A stretch of DNA of 64,000 bases from Candidatus Bathyarchaeota archaeon. Lineage in GTDB: Archaea; Thermoproteota; Bathyarchaeia; Bathyarchaeales; Bathycorpusculaceae. The number at the start of each line of letters is the position of its first letter. The first letter of the stretch is position 1. The position numbers were made by a program, and so were the translations under genes. The stretch is from positions 46,908-110,907 of the forward strand of contig JACAEK010000013.1 of assembly GCA_013388895.1 (NCBI GenBank). The letters are read 5' to 3'. Under the pieces are notes generated by a model. The model was not told the DNA's origin and ran no database searches. It saw only the letters and a program-made list of their open reading frames with translations. Shown here in pieces: positions 1-8,187 of the stretch.

Positions 1-17
1 AATGGAGGTTTAGAAGA

Positions 18-440
18 GTGTCCGTAGCACAGAGAAGATTCTTTACAGAGATTACAGCCTTAGCGGATAAACACGTGATTGTTTCAACCACAACTGGAAA
101 AACCTTCACAGGAACAATGGTTGGCATTAACCCTGACAATTTAAGCCTATGCTTAGCAGATGCAAAAGATGAAGAAGGAAAAATTTTGCACAGAGTATTC
201 CTCAACGGAAATGTAGTGGCGCAAATATTAAGCGTAGAAAAACCATTCGACATCAAAGCCTTGGCTGATCGCCTTGAAAAAGTGTTTCCAACAATGATTA
301 AGCTTTACGAGGACAAGGGATTCATTTGGGTCATGGACAAAGTGAAAGTTACTGAGAAGGGCGTTGTGGAAGGGTCAGGTCCCGCAGCAGAACGAGTGCA
401 GAAAGTTTACGACCAGTTCATAAGCGAAGTAAAAGGCTAA
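18..440 (+). CDS. Lsm/Sm-like RNA-binding protein with C-terminal extension
   Basis: 140 residues. The N-terminal half (about residues 5-75) has the Sm-fold pattern: a helix, then strands with HVIVSTTTGKTFTGTMVGINPDNLSLCLADA, broken here into the Sm1-like stretch VSTTTGKTFTGTMVGI and the Sm2-like stretch FLNGNVVAQIL. The C-terminal 60 residues form an extra alpha/beta domain (KVFPTMIKLYEDKGFIWVMD), as in archaeal Lsm proteins longer than the usual 75-80 residues. Such proteins probably bind RNA as rings. The start is a GTG preceded by GGAGG at positions 5-9. The stop overlaps the convergent PAC2 gene by four bases. The family call is good, but the RNA target cannot be seen. Confidence 0.75.
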   Translation: MSVAQRRFFTEITALADKHVIVSTTTGKTFTGTMVGINPDNLSLCLADAKDEEGKILHRVFLNGNVVAQILSVEKPFDIKALADRLEKVFPTMIKLYEDKGFIWVMDKVKVTEKGVVEGSGPAAERVQKVYDQFISEVKG

Positions 441-1189
441 ATGAACCATCGAAGCTGTTGTCCCTCTTTCTTCTTTTCTTCTTGACCGCCTCTAACCAGA
501 CCAAACGATTCCAAAATTTTCTGAGTCTTTTCAGTAGCTAAATCCAGCCTTGACAAATCCACGTTCAAGTTTAGGAACTTGTTTAAAGCCAGCAGGGCAG
601 AACGTGCGGCGTTCGCGTCAGGGTAAGTGCCTAATGTTTCTATAAGAAGCGAAAATCCTTTAAATCCTCTAAGCTTGCCTAACCCGACTAATAAGCCGGC
701 TACTCCAAAAATTTGTCCAACCATTATTTTTGCTCCAAGGCTCACGGCATCGTTCAAGGTTTCATGGTCTGAAGCTGCGCAATAGACTTCTGGAGGTGTT
801 TTTATTTCGTCTTTTTTGAACCCGCCTATAGTAATGAGGTATTGGCAGCCTAGCTCTTGCGCTATGTCTAAGACGCGACCGCAGAGTTCGTATTGACCAA
901 AAGTTGTTAGGGCTTGTGTGTTTCCATACCAGATGATTAAGTCGCGTCCGCCGTTGTCGCTTTTGTAATAGTAGAGTTCGTTTATGGGAGAACGTGCTCC
1001 GCCTTTTTCGGTGATAAGTGCCAAATCTTGGAAGGACGCGGACACGATTTCGGCGAAGAGTTTGACTTTTAATTCATGGATTAAGTGAAGCGTTGCAATG
1101 TTGGCAACGAAACCTATACCGGGTAATCCTTCGATTAACACTGGGTTTTTCAGTTTTGGCTTTTCGTAGATTTCAATCGTGCAAACCAT
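437..1189 (-). CDS. PAC2 family protein (proteasome assembly chaperone 2-like, COG2047 type)
   Basis: 250 residues. The N-terminus has the family signature EGLPGIGFVANIA (about residues 20-32), and the middle has YLITIGGFKKDEIKTPPEVYCAA and GQIFGVAGLLVGLG, typical of the archaeal PAC2/COG2047 group. These proteins resemble eukaryotic proteasome assembly chaperones and the purine nucleoside phosphorylase fold; a role in 20S proteasome assembly is assumed from homology only. The C-terminus is charged (GGQEEKKKEGQQ). It is convergent with the Lsm gene and divergent from tgtA, whose start lies about 85 bases upstream. The gene ends in TAG. Confidence 0.85.
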   Translation of the reverse strand: MVCTIEIYEKPKLKNPVLIEGLPGIGFVANIATLHLIHELKVKLFAEIVSASFQDLALITEKGGARSPINELYYYKSDNGGRDLIIWYGNTQALTTFGQYELCGRVLDIAQELGCQYLITIGGFKKDEIKTPPEVYCAASDHETLNDAVSLGAKIMVGQIFGVAGLLVGLGKLRGFKGFSLLIETLGTYPDANAARSALLALNKFLNLNVDLSRLDLATEKTQKILESFGLVRGGQEEKKKEGQQLRWFI

Positions 1190-1275
1190 GCTTGTTAGTT
1201 CCTTTTGTTGTCAAGTTAGATTTAGAGAAAATCATAATATAAGTGTGTTTAGCTGATTCTGTTTAGGTTCTGTTG

Positions 1276-2853
1276 ATGACTTTCGAAGTTAAAGAAAAAG
1301 ATTTGCTTGCGAGAATTGGAAGGCTTAAGACTAAAAGCGGCACTGCTGAAACGCCGTTGCTTTTTCCCGTCATAAACCCATCCATACAGCCTATTTCACC
1401 TAAGAGGATTAAGGAGGAGTTTGGTTTTGAGGCGTTGATAACTAATGCGTATGTTTTAAAGAAGCGTTTCCAGAATCAGCCAGCTAATGAAGGGTTGCAC
1501 AAGTTTTTGGACTATGACGGTGTTGTTATGACTGATTCTGGCGCTTATCAAATCCTAGTTTATGGCGACATAGAAGCAACGTCAAAAGAAATTGTGGAAT
1601 ATCAAGAACGCATCGGCTCAGACATAGCCACAATTTTGGATATACCGACAGGTTGGAAGGTCTCAGAAGACTATGCAGAACAGACAGTGAAAGAGACGCT
1701 AAAGAGGGCAAAAGAATTTTTTACAATTAAAACTCGAGATGACATACTCTGGGTGGGTCCAGTTCAAGGAGGACGCTATCTAAACCTCGTGGCAAAATCT
1801 GCAAAAGAAATGGGAAAATTGCCATTTGAAATCCACGCTTTAGGCAGTCCAACAGAAGTTATGGAACGCTACCGTTTTGACGTGCTGGTTGACATGATTA
1901 TGACTGCCAAAATGAATTTGCCACTTGGCAGACCTCTCCACCTTTTTGGGGCTGGGCATCCATTCATGTTTTCTTTGGCAATAGCCCTCGGATGCGACCT
2001 TTTTGATTCAGCCGCCTACACAATATATGCAAAACAAAACCGCTATATGACAGAAAACGGAACCTACCGACTCAACGAATTGGACTATTTTCCATGCGTA
2101 TGTCCCAAATGCTCAAAAGCAAATCCAAAACAAGCTTCAGAACTGCCACAAAAAGAGAGACAAATTTTCCTCGCAGAACACAATCTTTATGTTTGCGCTG
2201 CTGAACTGAAGCGCATAAAACAAGCCATCAAAGACGGCAGGCTTTGGGAACATCTGGAAATGCGAGCGCACACGCATCCAGCACTGCTCAGCGCTGTGAA
2301 AATTCTCGGCAAATACAAGGAATATATAGAAAAACATGCGCCAACTGTGAAAAGCAGTGGACTATTTTTCTTTAGTTCACTTGGGCTAGTCAGATCTGAA
2401 GTTGTTCATTACCGAAAAAATCTAGCTGAACACTATACAAAACCCAAAGAAACCAACACTCTTCTACTTATGCCTCAAACTCAAACGAAGCCGTTCCACA
2501 AGTCACATGGATATAAGCAAATAACAAAATTACTCAACAACAGACTAAGCAAGGTTCACGTGTGTTTTTATGCCGCACCGTTCGGTGTAATCCCAATCGA
2601 ACTTGACGAGGTTTATCCATTATCCCAACATGAAACAGCGATGCCGCTCGACAAAGAAACAATAGCATATGTAGCTAACCAAATAGTGGATTACATCAAC
2701 CGAACAAACTACAAAAAAGTCATAGTGCTAAACGACCAAGAAAACTGGAACAAAACCATAAGCAATGCATGCAAAAAAGCATGCCAGCAGAAGAATATCA
2801 AACTCAAAACAGTCAACAACATAAAACACCTTCTACCAGCACTAGAAAACTAA
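1276..2853 (+). CDS. tgtA: Archaeosine tRNA-guanine transglycosylase (TgtA), catalytic + DUF5591 domains
   Basis: 525 residues from the ATG at 1276; a TTG three bases earlier is also open. It swaps guanine-15 in the tRNA D-loop for preQ0, the first step of archaeosine synthesis. The TIM-barrel catalytic domain (about 1-330) carries MTDSGAYQ (general acid/base Asp about 87), GPVQGG, and GCDLFDSAAY with the presumed nucleophile Asp, followed by the zinc motif CVCPKC. Residues 380-525 match the DUF5591/C2-type domain (HKSHGYKQ, ETAMPLD). The C-terminal PUA domain usual in euryarchaeal TgtA is not present, so it is probably a separate protein or absent. The gene is followed by a 31-bp dispersed element. 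Confidence 0.93.
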   Translation: MTFEVKEKDLLARIGRLKTKSGTAETPLLFPVINPSIQPISPKRIKEEFGFEALITNAYVLKKRFQNQPANEGLHKFLDYDGVVMTDSGAYQILVYGDIEATSKEIVEYQERIGSDIATILDIPTGWKVSEDYAEQTVKETLKRAKEFFTIKTRDDILWVGPVQGGRYLNLVAKSAKEMGKLPFEIHALGSPTEVMERYRFDVLVDMIMTAKMNLPLGRPLHLFGAGHPFMFSLAIALGCDLFDSAAYTIYAKQNRYMTENGTYRLNELDYFPCVCPKCSKANPKQASELPQKERQIFLAEHNLYVCAAELKRIKQAIKDGRLWEHLEMRAHTHPALLSAVKILGKYKEYIEKHAPTVKSSGLFFFSSLGLVRSEVVHYRKNLAEHYTKPKETNTLLLMPQTQTKPFHKSHGYKQITKLLNNRLSKVHVCFYAAPFGVIPIELDEVYPLSQHETAMPLDKETIAYVANQIVDYINRTNYKKVIVLNDQENWNKTISNACKKACQQKNIKLKTVNNIKHLLPALEN

Positions 2854-2884
2854 GTTCAATCTATTAATAGGGGGGTCTAGACGC
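2854..2884 (+). repeat. Dispersed intergenic element, copy A
   Basis: About 30 bp directly after the tgtA stop: TTCAATCTATTAATA followed by six G and TCTAGA. A near-identical copy in inverted orientation lies at 7444-7475, and weaker relatives lie at 51861, 55201 and 63176. The core CTATTAATAG is a short dyad. The function is unknown; it may be a terminator or regulatory site. Confidence 0.5.
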
Positions 2885-2955
2885 AGTGGGGAGACAGAGG
2901 CAAACCACTAATAACCGCATCACACAAGTTTTCACTTAACAAGAGCGAATCAAAC

Positions 2956-3561
2956 ATGATTTACGCAGATCTGCACGTCCACACAAAATACTCAGCAGAT
3001 GCATCAATTAATCCAAAAGCCATAGTTGACCAGCTCTACGCTCATCCCATAATAAAAGTCGTGGCTATAACAGACCACAACACAGTTGAAGGCTACCATA
3101 AAGTGCAGGAATTAGCTTCTACATATGAAGACATCCTAGTAATTCCAGCAGTTGAAATCAGCGCAATTGGAGGCGACATAATAATCTTGGGCAGTGCAGA
3201 ACTGCCACCTGAACCGTGGACCGTTAAAAACGTCATAGCCTTCGCAACAGAAAGACAAGCCTTAGCCATAGTCGCCCATCCATACAGAGCCTATGGCTTA
3301 GGCGATTCCGCAAAAAACTATGCCTTCGACGCTGTAGAAACCCTAAACGGCGCATCAGCATCCAACGTGAGTAAATTGGCTGAAAACTTGGCTAGAGAAA
3401 TGGATTTGCCAGGAGTAGCAGGCAGTGACGCGCACCAAACTGATGAGTTGTGGAGTGCTTACACAGAAATTCAAGCTTCGCCTAGAGTTGACGAAATTTT
3501 GAAAGCCATAAAGAAAGGGTTAATTAGAACTATTTCAGCGGGAAAGTCAATACATTTTTAA
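2956..3561 (+). CDS. PHP-domain metal-dependent phosphoesterase
   Basis: 201 residues, a complete compact PHP domain. The metal ligands are visible in order: DLHVHT (residues 5-10), AITDHNT (about 38), PAVEIS (about 65), VAHPYRAYG (about 97) and GSDAHQ (about 156). Members hydrolyse phosphoesters using two or three metal ions; the substrate (histidinol phosphate, nucleotides or other) cannot be told from sequence, and the protein is shorter than histidinol phosphatase HisK. It leads a plus-strand run with the beta-CASP nuclease 42 bases downstream. Confidence 0.88.
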   Translation: MIYADLHVHTKYSADASINPKAIVDQLYAHPIIKVVAITDHNTVEGYHKVQELASTYEDILVIPAVEISAIGGDIIILGSAELPPEPWTVKNVIAFATERQALAIVAHPYRAYGLGDSAKNYAFDAVETLNGASASNVSKLAENLAREMDLPGVAGSDAHQTDELWSAYTEIQASPRVDEILKAIKKGLIRTISAGKSIHF

Positions 3562-3603
3562 AACAGCAATATGCATGATTAATGAAACAGCAGATGAACG
3601 AGC

Positions 3604-4869
3604 ATGAACGATTTACAAGTCAAGTTTTTAGGTGGAACTCGGGAAGTTGGCAGAATAGCCATAGCAGTCAAAGCAGAGAAGACACAGGTTTTGTTAGACT
3701 GCGGCGTTATGCTCGACCATGAACCCGGATTTCCAATGCACATGCCACCAAAAGAAGTTGACGCGCTCATTCTAACTCACAGCCATCTTGACCATTCAGG
3801 CGCCATTCCCATCTATTACATTCACGGAAAAAAACCCTTATACACAAACAGGCTAAATTTGGAATTGACGCAAATACTCATTTCAGATTTTATCCACCTT
3901 TCAAGCTATTACCTACCATTCGAGTATCTCGAGTTAAAATCAATGATGAGAAGTAACAAACACATAGACTTCGGCGTGGCAGAACAAGTTGGCGACATCA
4001 AATTTCAGCTAATAAATGCTGGACACACACCGGGAAGTGCACAGGTGTTAATTGAGGCTGGAGGAAAACACATTCTATACACTGGCGATTTCAACATCAC
4101 AGACACGAGACTCTTGTCTGGCGCAAGAATGGAACACAACAACTTGGACGCAATTATCATTGAAAGCACATATGCCAACGAAGACCATACAGAACGTTTA
4201 GAATTAGAAAAACGCTTCGTAGACGAAGTAACCGATGTCGTAGAAAAAGGCGGCACCGTTCTCGTCCCCGCCTTCGGAGTCGGCAGATCACAAGAAATCG
4301 CTTGCGTTTTGACTGCACATCATTTTGAACACCCCGTCACCATAGACGGGATGGCACGTGAGGCCAGCCGAATAATGCTGAATTATAAGGAATTTCTCAA
4401 AGACCCTAGAATGTTTTCAGATGCCATGCGTTCTGTTGATTGGGTTGAGGGTTGGCGAGACCGCAGAAAAGCCATGAAAACTCCAGGCGTTGTGATTTCA
4501 CCAGCGGGCATGCTGAAAGGCGGCCCTGCAGTATTTTACCTCTCAAAAATTGGAAAGAAGACACACAACGCAGTATTTCTTGTAAGCTATCAGATTCCAA
4601 GCACGCCAGGAAGAGAGCTATTAGAGAAAGGTGTATGTCTAATTGATGGAAAAATGCGCAAAGTCAAAGCGCAGGTTGCACATTTCGACTTTTCTTCACA
4701 CTGTGGCGCAAGCGAGCTGAAAGAATCTTTGAAGCGTTTGGGTGGTAAGCCTAAAGTTTTTGTGGTTCACGGTGCAGAGGGCAATTGTGAACTTCTGGCG
4801 AAATGGGCCTGGAACGAGTTAGGTTTGGAGGCTACGGCTCCTAAGACCGGAGACGTAGTTCAAATTTAA
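3604..4869 (+). CDS. Beta-CASP metallo-beta-lactamase ribonuclease (aCPSF2-like)
   Basis: 421 residues, the normal length of archaeal aCPSF2 (no N-terminal KH domains, unlike aCPSF1). It has the metallo-beta-lactamase motif THSHLDH (residues 58-64), NAGHTPGS (about 138), YTGDFN (about 159-164) and the beta-CASP motifs ESTYAN (about 187), FDFSSH near residue 360 and VHGAEGNC near 395. The family acts as RNA endonuclease and/or 5'-3' exonuclease in RNA turnover and 3'-end processing. It lies in a same-strand run with PHP (upstream) and archaemetzincin (12 bases downstream), so co-transcription is likely. Confidence 0.9.
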   Translation: MNDLQVKFLGGTREVGRIAIAVKAEKTQVLLDCGVMLDHEPGFPMHMPPKEVDALILTHSHLDHSGAIPIYYIHGKKPLYTNRLNLELTQILISDFIHLSSYYLPFEYLELKSMMRSNKHIDFGVAEQVGDIKFQLINAGHTPGSAQVLIEAGGKHILYTGDFNITDTRLLSGARMEHNNLDAIIIESTYANEDHTERLELEKRFVDEVTDVVEKGGTVLVPAFGVGRSQEIACVLTAHHFEHPVTIDGMAREASRIMLNYKEFLKDPRMFSDAMRSVDWVEGWRDRRKAMKTPGVVISPAGMLKGGPAVFYLSKIGKKTHNAVFLVSYQIPSTPGRELLEKGVCLIDGKMRKVKAQVAHFDFSSHCGASELKESLKRLGGKPKVFVVHGAEGNCELLAKWAWNELGLEATAPKTGDVVQI

Positions 4870-4881
4870 AGTGAAAGCACT

Positions 4882-5439
4882 ATGAAAATTGGAATTTTGC
4901 AGTTCGGGCAAGTAGATTCCGCTGTGCTAGGCAGACTTCTGGAAAATTTAAACATGACTTTTCAAAAGGCAACATGCGAGATGGTCAGTGAAGCGCTGCA
5001 GATTCCGAAAGAAGCTTTTGATGAGGAGAGACAGCAGTATCGCTCAAACGTCATTTTGGGCAAGATTCATCATCTTGCAGAAAAAGAGAAGATGCGTGAT
5101 TTTGTTCTAGGAGTTATTGATGCAGACATTTTTGCTCATGGACTGAATTTTGTTTTCGGAGAGGCTGAATGCCCTGGAAAAGCGGCATTGATCTCTTTGT
5201 GGAGGCTTAAACCAGAGTTCTATGGGAAGAAGCCTAACTTGGAGATTCTTGTGGAAAGAAGCGTGAAGGAAGCGGTTCATGAGCTTGGACATGCGCTAGG
5301 TTTGAGGCATTGTTCTAACCCGTTTTGCGTTATGTATTTTTCGAATTCGATTTTCGAAACGGATAGGAAACAAAGTTTATTCTGTAATAAATGCTACGTG
5401 AAAGCAGAAGTGGTTGTTGGTAAGCTTGGGGGAGAATGA
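4882..5439 (+). CDS. amzA: Archaemetzincin zinc metalloprotease (peptidase M54)
   Basis: 185 residues. The extended zinc motif is complete: H133-E134-LG-H137-ALGLR-H143, followed by Cys144 and Cys149 and then the CNKC pair (C168, C171), which is the archaemetzincin four-cysteine structural zinc site; Met151 is the Met-turn. The physiological substrate of the family is unknown. There is no signal peptide, so it is cytoplasmic. The stop overlaps the presenilin-type protease gene by four bases (ATGA), so the two proteases are probably translationally coupled. Confidence 0.95.
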   Translation: MKIGILQFGQVDSAVLGRLLENLNMTFQKATCEMVSEALQIPKEAFDEERQQYRSNVILGKIHHLAEKEKMRDFVLGVIDADIFAHGLNFVFGEAECPGKAALISLWRLKPEFYGKKPNLEILVERSVKEAVHELGHALGLRHCSNPFCVMYFSNSIFETDRKQSLFCNKCYVKAEVVVGKLGGE

Positions 5440-6260
5440 TGGGCGACCGCTTTGAAGCGAGAATTGTGTATTTAGCGCCTATTCTTGCGAGCTTGCTTGT
5501 TGGCATGTTTTGTGCGTTTTTGATTTTGAATTCTGCTATTGAGCTTTATGAAGTTACGCCTTTTCCAGAAGGCGTCGCTGGTTCTTTTGGTAATGCTTTT
5601 TATTTTGTTATCCTTGTTGGTGTTGGTGCGTCGTTGATTTATTTGCTCTTAAAGTGGAAGGGTCGTAAATTGATTAATTGGATTACGGGTTTTGTTTTGA
5701 CGATTGCGGTTTTCATGCTTTCAGTTGTCTACTTGTTTGCGGTGTTTTCACAGTTTACCTTTTTTGGTTTAGACGTTTTCGTCGTCGCTTTGGCTTTGGC
5801 TATTACTGCCTTAGCTGATGTTGCGATTTTTCAGAATCATACAAAAACGGCTGACTTCGTGATTCTCTGTTTAGGTGGAGCCTTAGGCACGTTTTTGGGC
5901 GCTTCTATTCCCAGTTTGAGTGCATTTTTGATTTTGGGTTTTCTGGCGGTTTATGATGTATTTGCGGTTTATCACGGTCCTGTGGGCAAGATTGCGCGGA
6001 GTGGGTTGGAGCATTTGCGTGGTTTGAGTTTTTCGTTTCGGGATATTCAGATGGGTTTAGGGGATTTGACGTTTTATTCTATGCTTTCGGGGCATATGCT
6101 TTTGTTTTTTGGTTTTTTTTCGTGTTTGGCTTCGGTTGTTGGGATTTTGGTGGGTTGTTTGTTGGCTTTTAAAATGTTGGAGAGGAAGGGCATGTTTCCT
6201 GGTTTGCCGTTTCCGATATTTTTCGGTTTAGTGTTGGGTTTGGCTGCTTCGTTGCTGTAG
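5436..6260 (+). CDS. Presenilin/signal-peptide-peptidase-type intramembrane aspartyl protease (A22, PSH)
   Basis: 274 residues, about nine membrane segments. The catalytic aspartates are in AVYDVFAVY (Asp174) and MGLGDLTFY (Asp210), and the last membrane segment has FPGLPFPI (about 254-261) at the place of the PAL motif, with Gly in place of Ala. This matches archaeal presenilin homologues that cleave transmembrane substrates within the membrane. It is coupled to archaemetzincin by a four-base overlap. The window holds a second, more divergent GxGD protein at 49769-50800. The gene ends in TAG. Confidence 0.9.
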   Translation: MMGDRFEARIVYLAPILASLLVGMFCAFLILNSAIELYEVTPFPEGVAGSFGNAFYFVILVGVGASLIYLLLKWKGRKLINWITGFVLTIAVFMLSVVYLFAVFSQFTFFGLDVFVVALALAITALADVAIFQNHTKTADFVILCLGGALGTFLGASIPSLSAFLILGFLAVYDVFAVYHGPVGKIARSGLEHLRGLSFSFRDIQMGLGDLTFYSMLSGHMLLFFGFFSCLASVVGILVGCLLAFKMLERKGMFPGLPFPIFFGLVLGLAASLL

Positions 6261-6262
6261 GT

Positions 6263-6442
6263 TCATGCAGACGTTAGGGTTAGGCGTGTTGCGTTTACGT
6301 CTATTTCTGTGATTTTGCAGTTTCTGAATTGTTTGGTTTCGCCGAGGACGTTTTTGACTGTTACAGTGTTGGTTTCGACTTTGGCGTAGATTACGTCGTT
6401 GAAAACTGTTTTTCCGTTAAGTATTACATTAAATTCACACAT
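6263..6442 (-). CDS. cooT: CooT-family nickel-binding protein
   Basis: 59 residues, in the gap after the presenilin gene. The protein starts MCEFNVILNG and continues with VFNDVIYAKVE, VKNVLGETKQFRNCKI and TEIDVNATRLTL. It matches the small CooT family over its full length, including Cys2, which binds nickel at the dimer interface in Rhodospirillum rubrum CooT. CooT proteins take part in nickel delivery to CO dehydrogenase. The CODH/ACS operon lies 2.2 kb away on the same strand. Stop TGA at 6263-6265. The Shine-Dalgarno is weak. Confidence 0.88.
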   Translation of the reverse strand: MCEFNVILNGKTVFNDVIYAKVETNTVTVKNVLGETKQFRNCKITEIDVNATRLTLTSA

Positions 6443-6647
6443 TCTGTCATTCCAACCGATTGTGTATGAAGATATTCAGCTTAGTTATAAACTTCCCTTC
6501 GAATGCAGGCTTAGTTTTGTTTAACGAGTGGAAATTTCTTTTGTTTAACAAATTTGGCTGTCGGGTTCTCGTTTATGTGGATTTTAGATAAGTAATATAA
6601 TTTGGAAGTGTTATTATTTTTAGAGCTAATAGCATGTTGAAAGATGA

Positions 6648-7127
6648 ATGTTAATGCCGAAGAAACGTAAGACACGTGGGTCGAAGGCTGATTCTGCGGT
6701 TGACATATTCCAAATTTTGTCGGAATCGTCGGAGAAGGCGAAAAAGAAGCGTAGAGCGGAGCTTTTGGCGCCTTTGGGGGTTGAAGAGTTTTTTGTTGAA
6801 GGAAGCATCAGTTTGGATAAGCGTACGTGTAAGGGTGTGGAGTGTAAGTTATGTATTAAGGCGTGTCCGACTAATGCTTTGTTTTGGCGGGCTGGCGAGG
6901 TAGATATTATTGAGGATTTGTGTGTTTTCTGTGGTGCTTGTGTTTTGAGTTGTATTGTGGATGATTGTATTAGGGTTGAGAGGAAGAGAGCGGACGGTGT
7001 GATAGAAAGGTTCAGCACACCAAGGGATTTCACCAACCTTCAACATGGCATTAGCAGAAAGAAGCGTTGTGGTGGGATTCTTGATATTTATCGTCATCCT
7101 AAGAAGTATCTCAAGTCGGGTAAGTGA
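6648..7127 (+). CDS. 2[4Fe-4S] ferredoxin-like protein with basic N-terminus
   Basis: 159 residues. Two cluster motifs are clear: C61-x4-C66-x2-C69-x3-C73-P, and C92-x2-C95-x2-C98-x3-C102. The first motif has four residues instead of two between its first two cysteines. The N-terminal 40 residues are very basic (KKRKTRGSK, KAKKKRR) and the C-terminal 55 residues are also basic, unlike a simple soluble ferredoxin. It is probably an electron carrier or a subunit-like protein; the partner is unknown. ATG codons at 6648 and 6654 are both possible starts. Confidence 0.75.
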   Translation: MLMPKKRKTRGSKADSAVDIFQILSESSEKAKKKRRAELLAPLGVEEFFVEGSISLDKRTCKGVECKLCIKACPTNALFWRAGEVDIIEDLCVFCGACVLSCIVDDCIRVERKRADGVIERFSTPRDFTNLQHGISRKKRCGGILDIYRHPKKYLKSGK

Positions 7128-7189
7128 TTGTTGCTTGGTAGTAAATGATTTATAGTCTATGTGATTAATGGTTAGAATGGTGTTAGCTT

Positions 7190-7432
7190 ATGGTGCAAGC
7201 ATTTGTGTTGGTTCGTTTGGGTTCCAGTGAGGCTTTGAATTTTATGAAGAGTGTTAAGGAGAAGTTGTGTGCGGTTAAGGGTGTTAAGGAAGTTTATGGC
7301 GTGTTTGGACGTGTGGATTTTGTGATTAGGGTGGAGACGAAGTCGCTTGAGGAATTGGGTAACTTGATTACTGATTGTATACGGGGCATTGAAGGAGTAC
7401 AAACAACAGAAACTTTAGTAATAGGGTTCTAG
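7190..7432 (+). CDS. Stand-alone Lrp/AsnC ligand-binding (RAM) domain protein
   Basis: 80 residues with the beta-alpha-beta-beta-alpha-beta pattern of the RAM domain: AFVLVRLGSS, VKEVYGVFGRVDFVIRVE and a closing VQTTETLVIGF. There is no helix-turn-helix domain. Such one-domain proteins form dimers or octamers and may sense amino acids or modulate full Lrp regulators. It lies 62 bases after the ferredoxin on the same strand. The gene ends in TAG at a natural domain end. Confidence 0.85.
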   Translation: MVQAFVLVRLGSSEALNFMKSVKEKLCAVKGVKEVYGVFGRVDFVIRVETKSLEELGNLITDCIRGIEGVQTTETLVIGF

Positions 7433-7443
7433 TGGTCTGTGAG

Positions 7444-7475
7444 CTATCTAGATCCCCCTTATAAATAGATTGAAC
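7444..7475 (-). repeat. Dispersed intergenic element, copy B (inverted relative to copy A)
   Basis: On the minus strand this reads GTTCAATCTATTTATAAG, then GGGG, then ATCTAGAT. It matches copy A at 2854-2884 at nearly every base apart from one indel, in inverted orientation. Together they bracket the PHP-to-Lrp gene block. The plus strand of this copy contains TTATAAATAG, which could serve as a TATA box, so a promoter role is an alternative. Confidence 0.5.
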
Positions 7476-7642
7476 TTTTTCTTCCAATCATGTTTTGGGA
7501 CTGCGGTTTAGTAGGACGATATCTATTAGTTTCGCGGTTGGTTTGCTCAAAAACTGGATGCCACGTCAAAACTCTCCGAAATGCGGAAAAGTTATAGCTG
7601 AACCGAATCCACATTAAATTATCCCAACCTACGGTGTCGAAA

Positions 7643-8187
7643 ATGACTGAAAAAGTTCATTTTCTACCAGTCGATTTGAGCATTCACAGATCCCAAGTAA
7701 TCGATTTGAACGTGGAACACATGGAGTGGGTAGCAAAAGAGGCTAGTAAGCACTTCAAAATCGACATTTTCGCCATTGTGGGGAGTTCACCCCGTGAATA
7801 CATAGCAAACACCATTGACAAAATGCTGTCCGACATCTCATCACATGGAATCTACTATTTGGTCGAACTTGAAGGCACAATAATCAGCATGGGCGCACTC
7901 CGACAAATAAAAGAAAAAACAGGCGAAATAAAACGAATGTACATTCGACTCTCACATCGAGGAAAAGGCTACGGCAAAGCCCTATTGCAGCAGCTACTGC
8001 AAAAAGCGAAGGAATTTGGATACATACCATCTATCTCGATTCTGCACGATTCATGACTACTGCGCAAAACCTCCACCGCTCTTTCGGATTTATTGAACGC
8101 ACTGAATATCCCGAAACAGAAGTCCCATCACAACTCAGGTCTCAATGGCTTTTTATGGAAAAACCCCTAGAAGACACAACTAAATGA
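7643..8187 (+). pseudogene. GNAT acetyltransferase broken by a one-base frameshift
   Basis: The first frame (ATG 7643; GTG 7634 possible) gives a GNAT domain with the acetyl-CoA loop RLSHRGKGYGKALL and stops at 8056. From about position 8026 the -1 frame continues the same domain: TIYLDSARFMTTAQNLHRSF, then GFIERTEYPETEVPSQ and WLFMEKPLED, ending at TGA 8185-8187. Loss of one base near 8023-8026 (between GY and TIYLDS) explains it. It could be a real mutation or a consensus error. The substrate is unknown. Confidence 0.75.
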
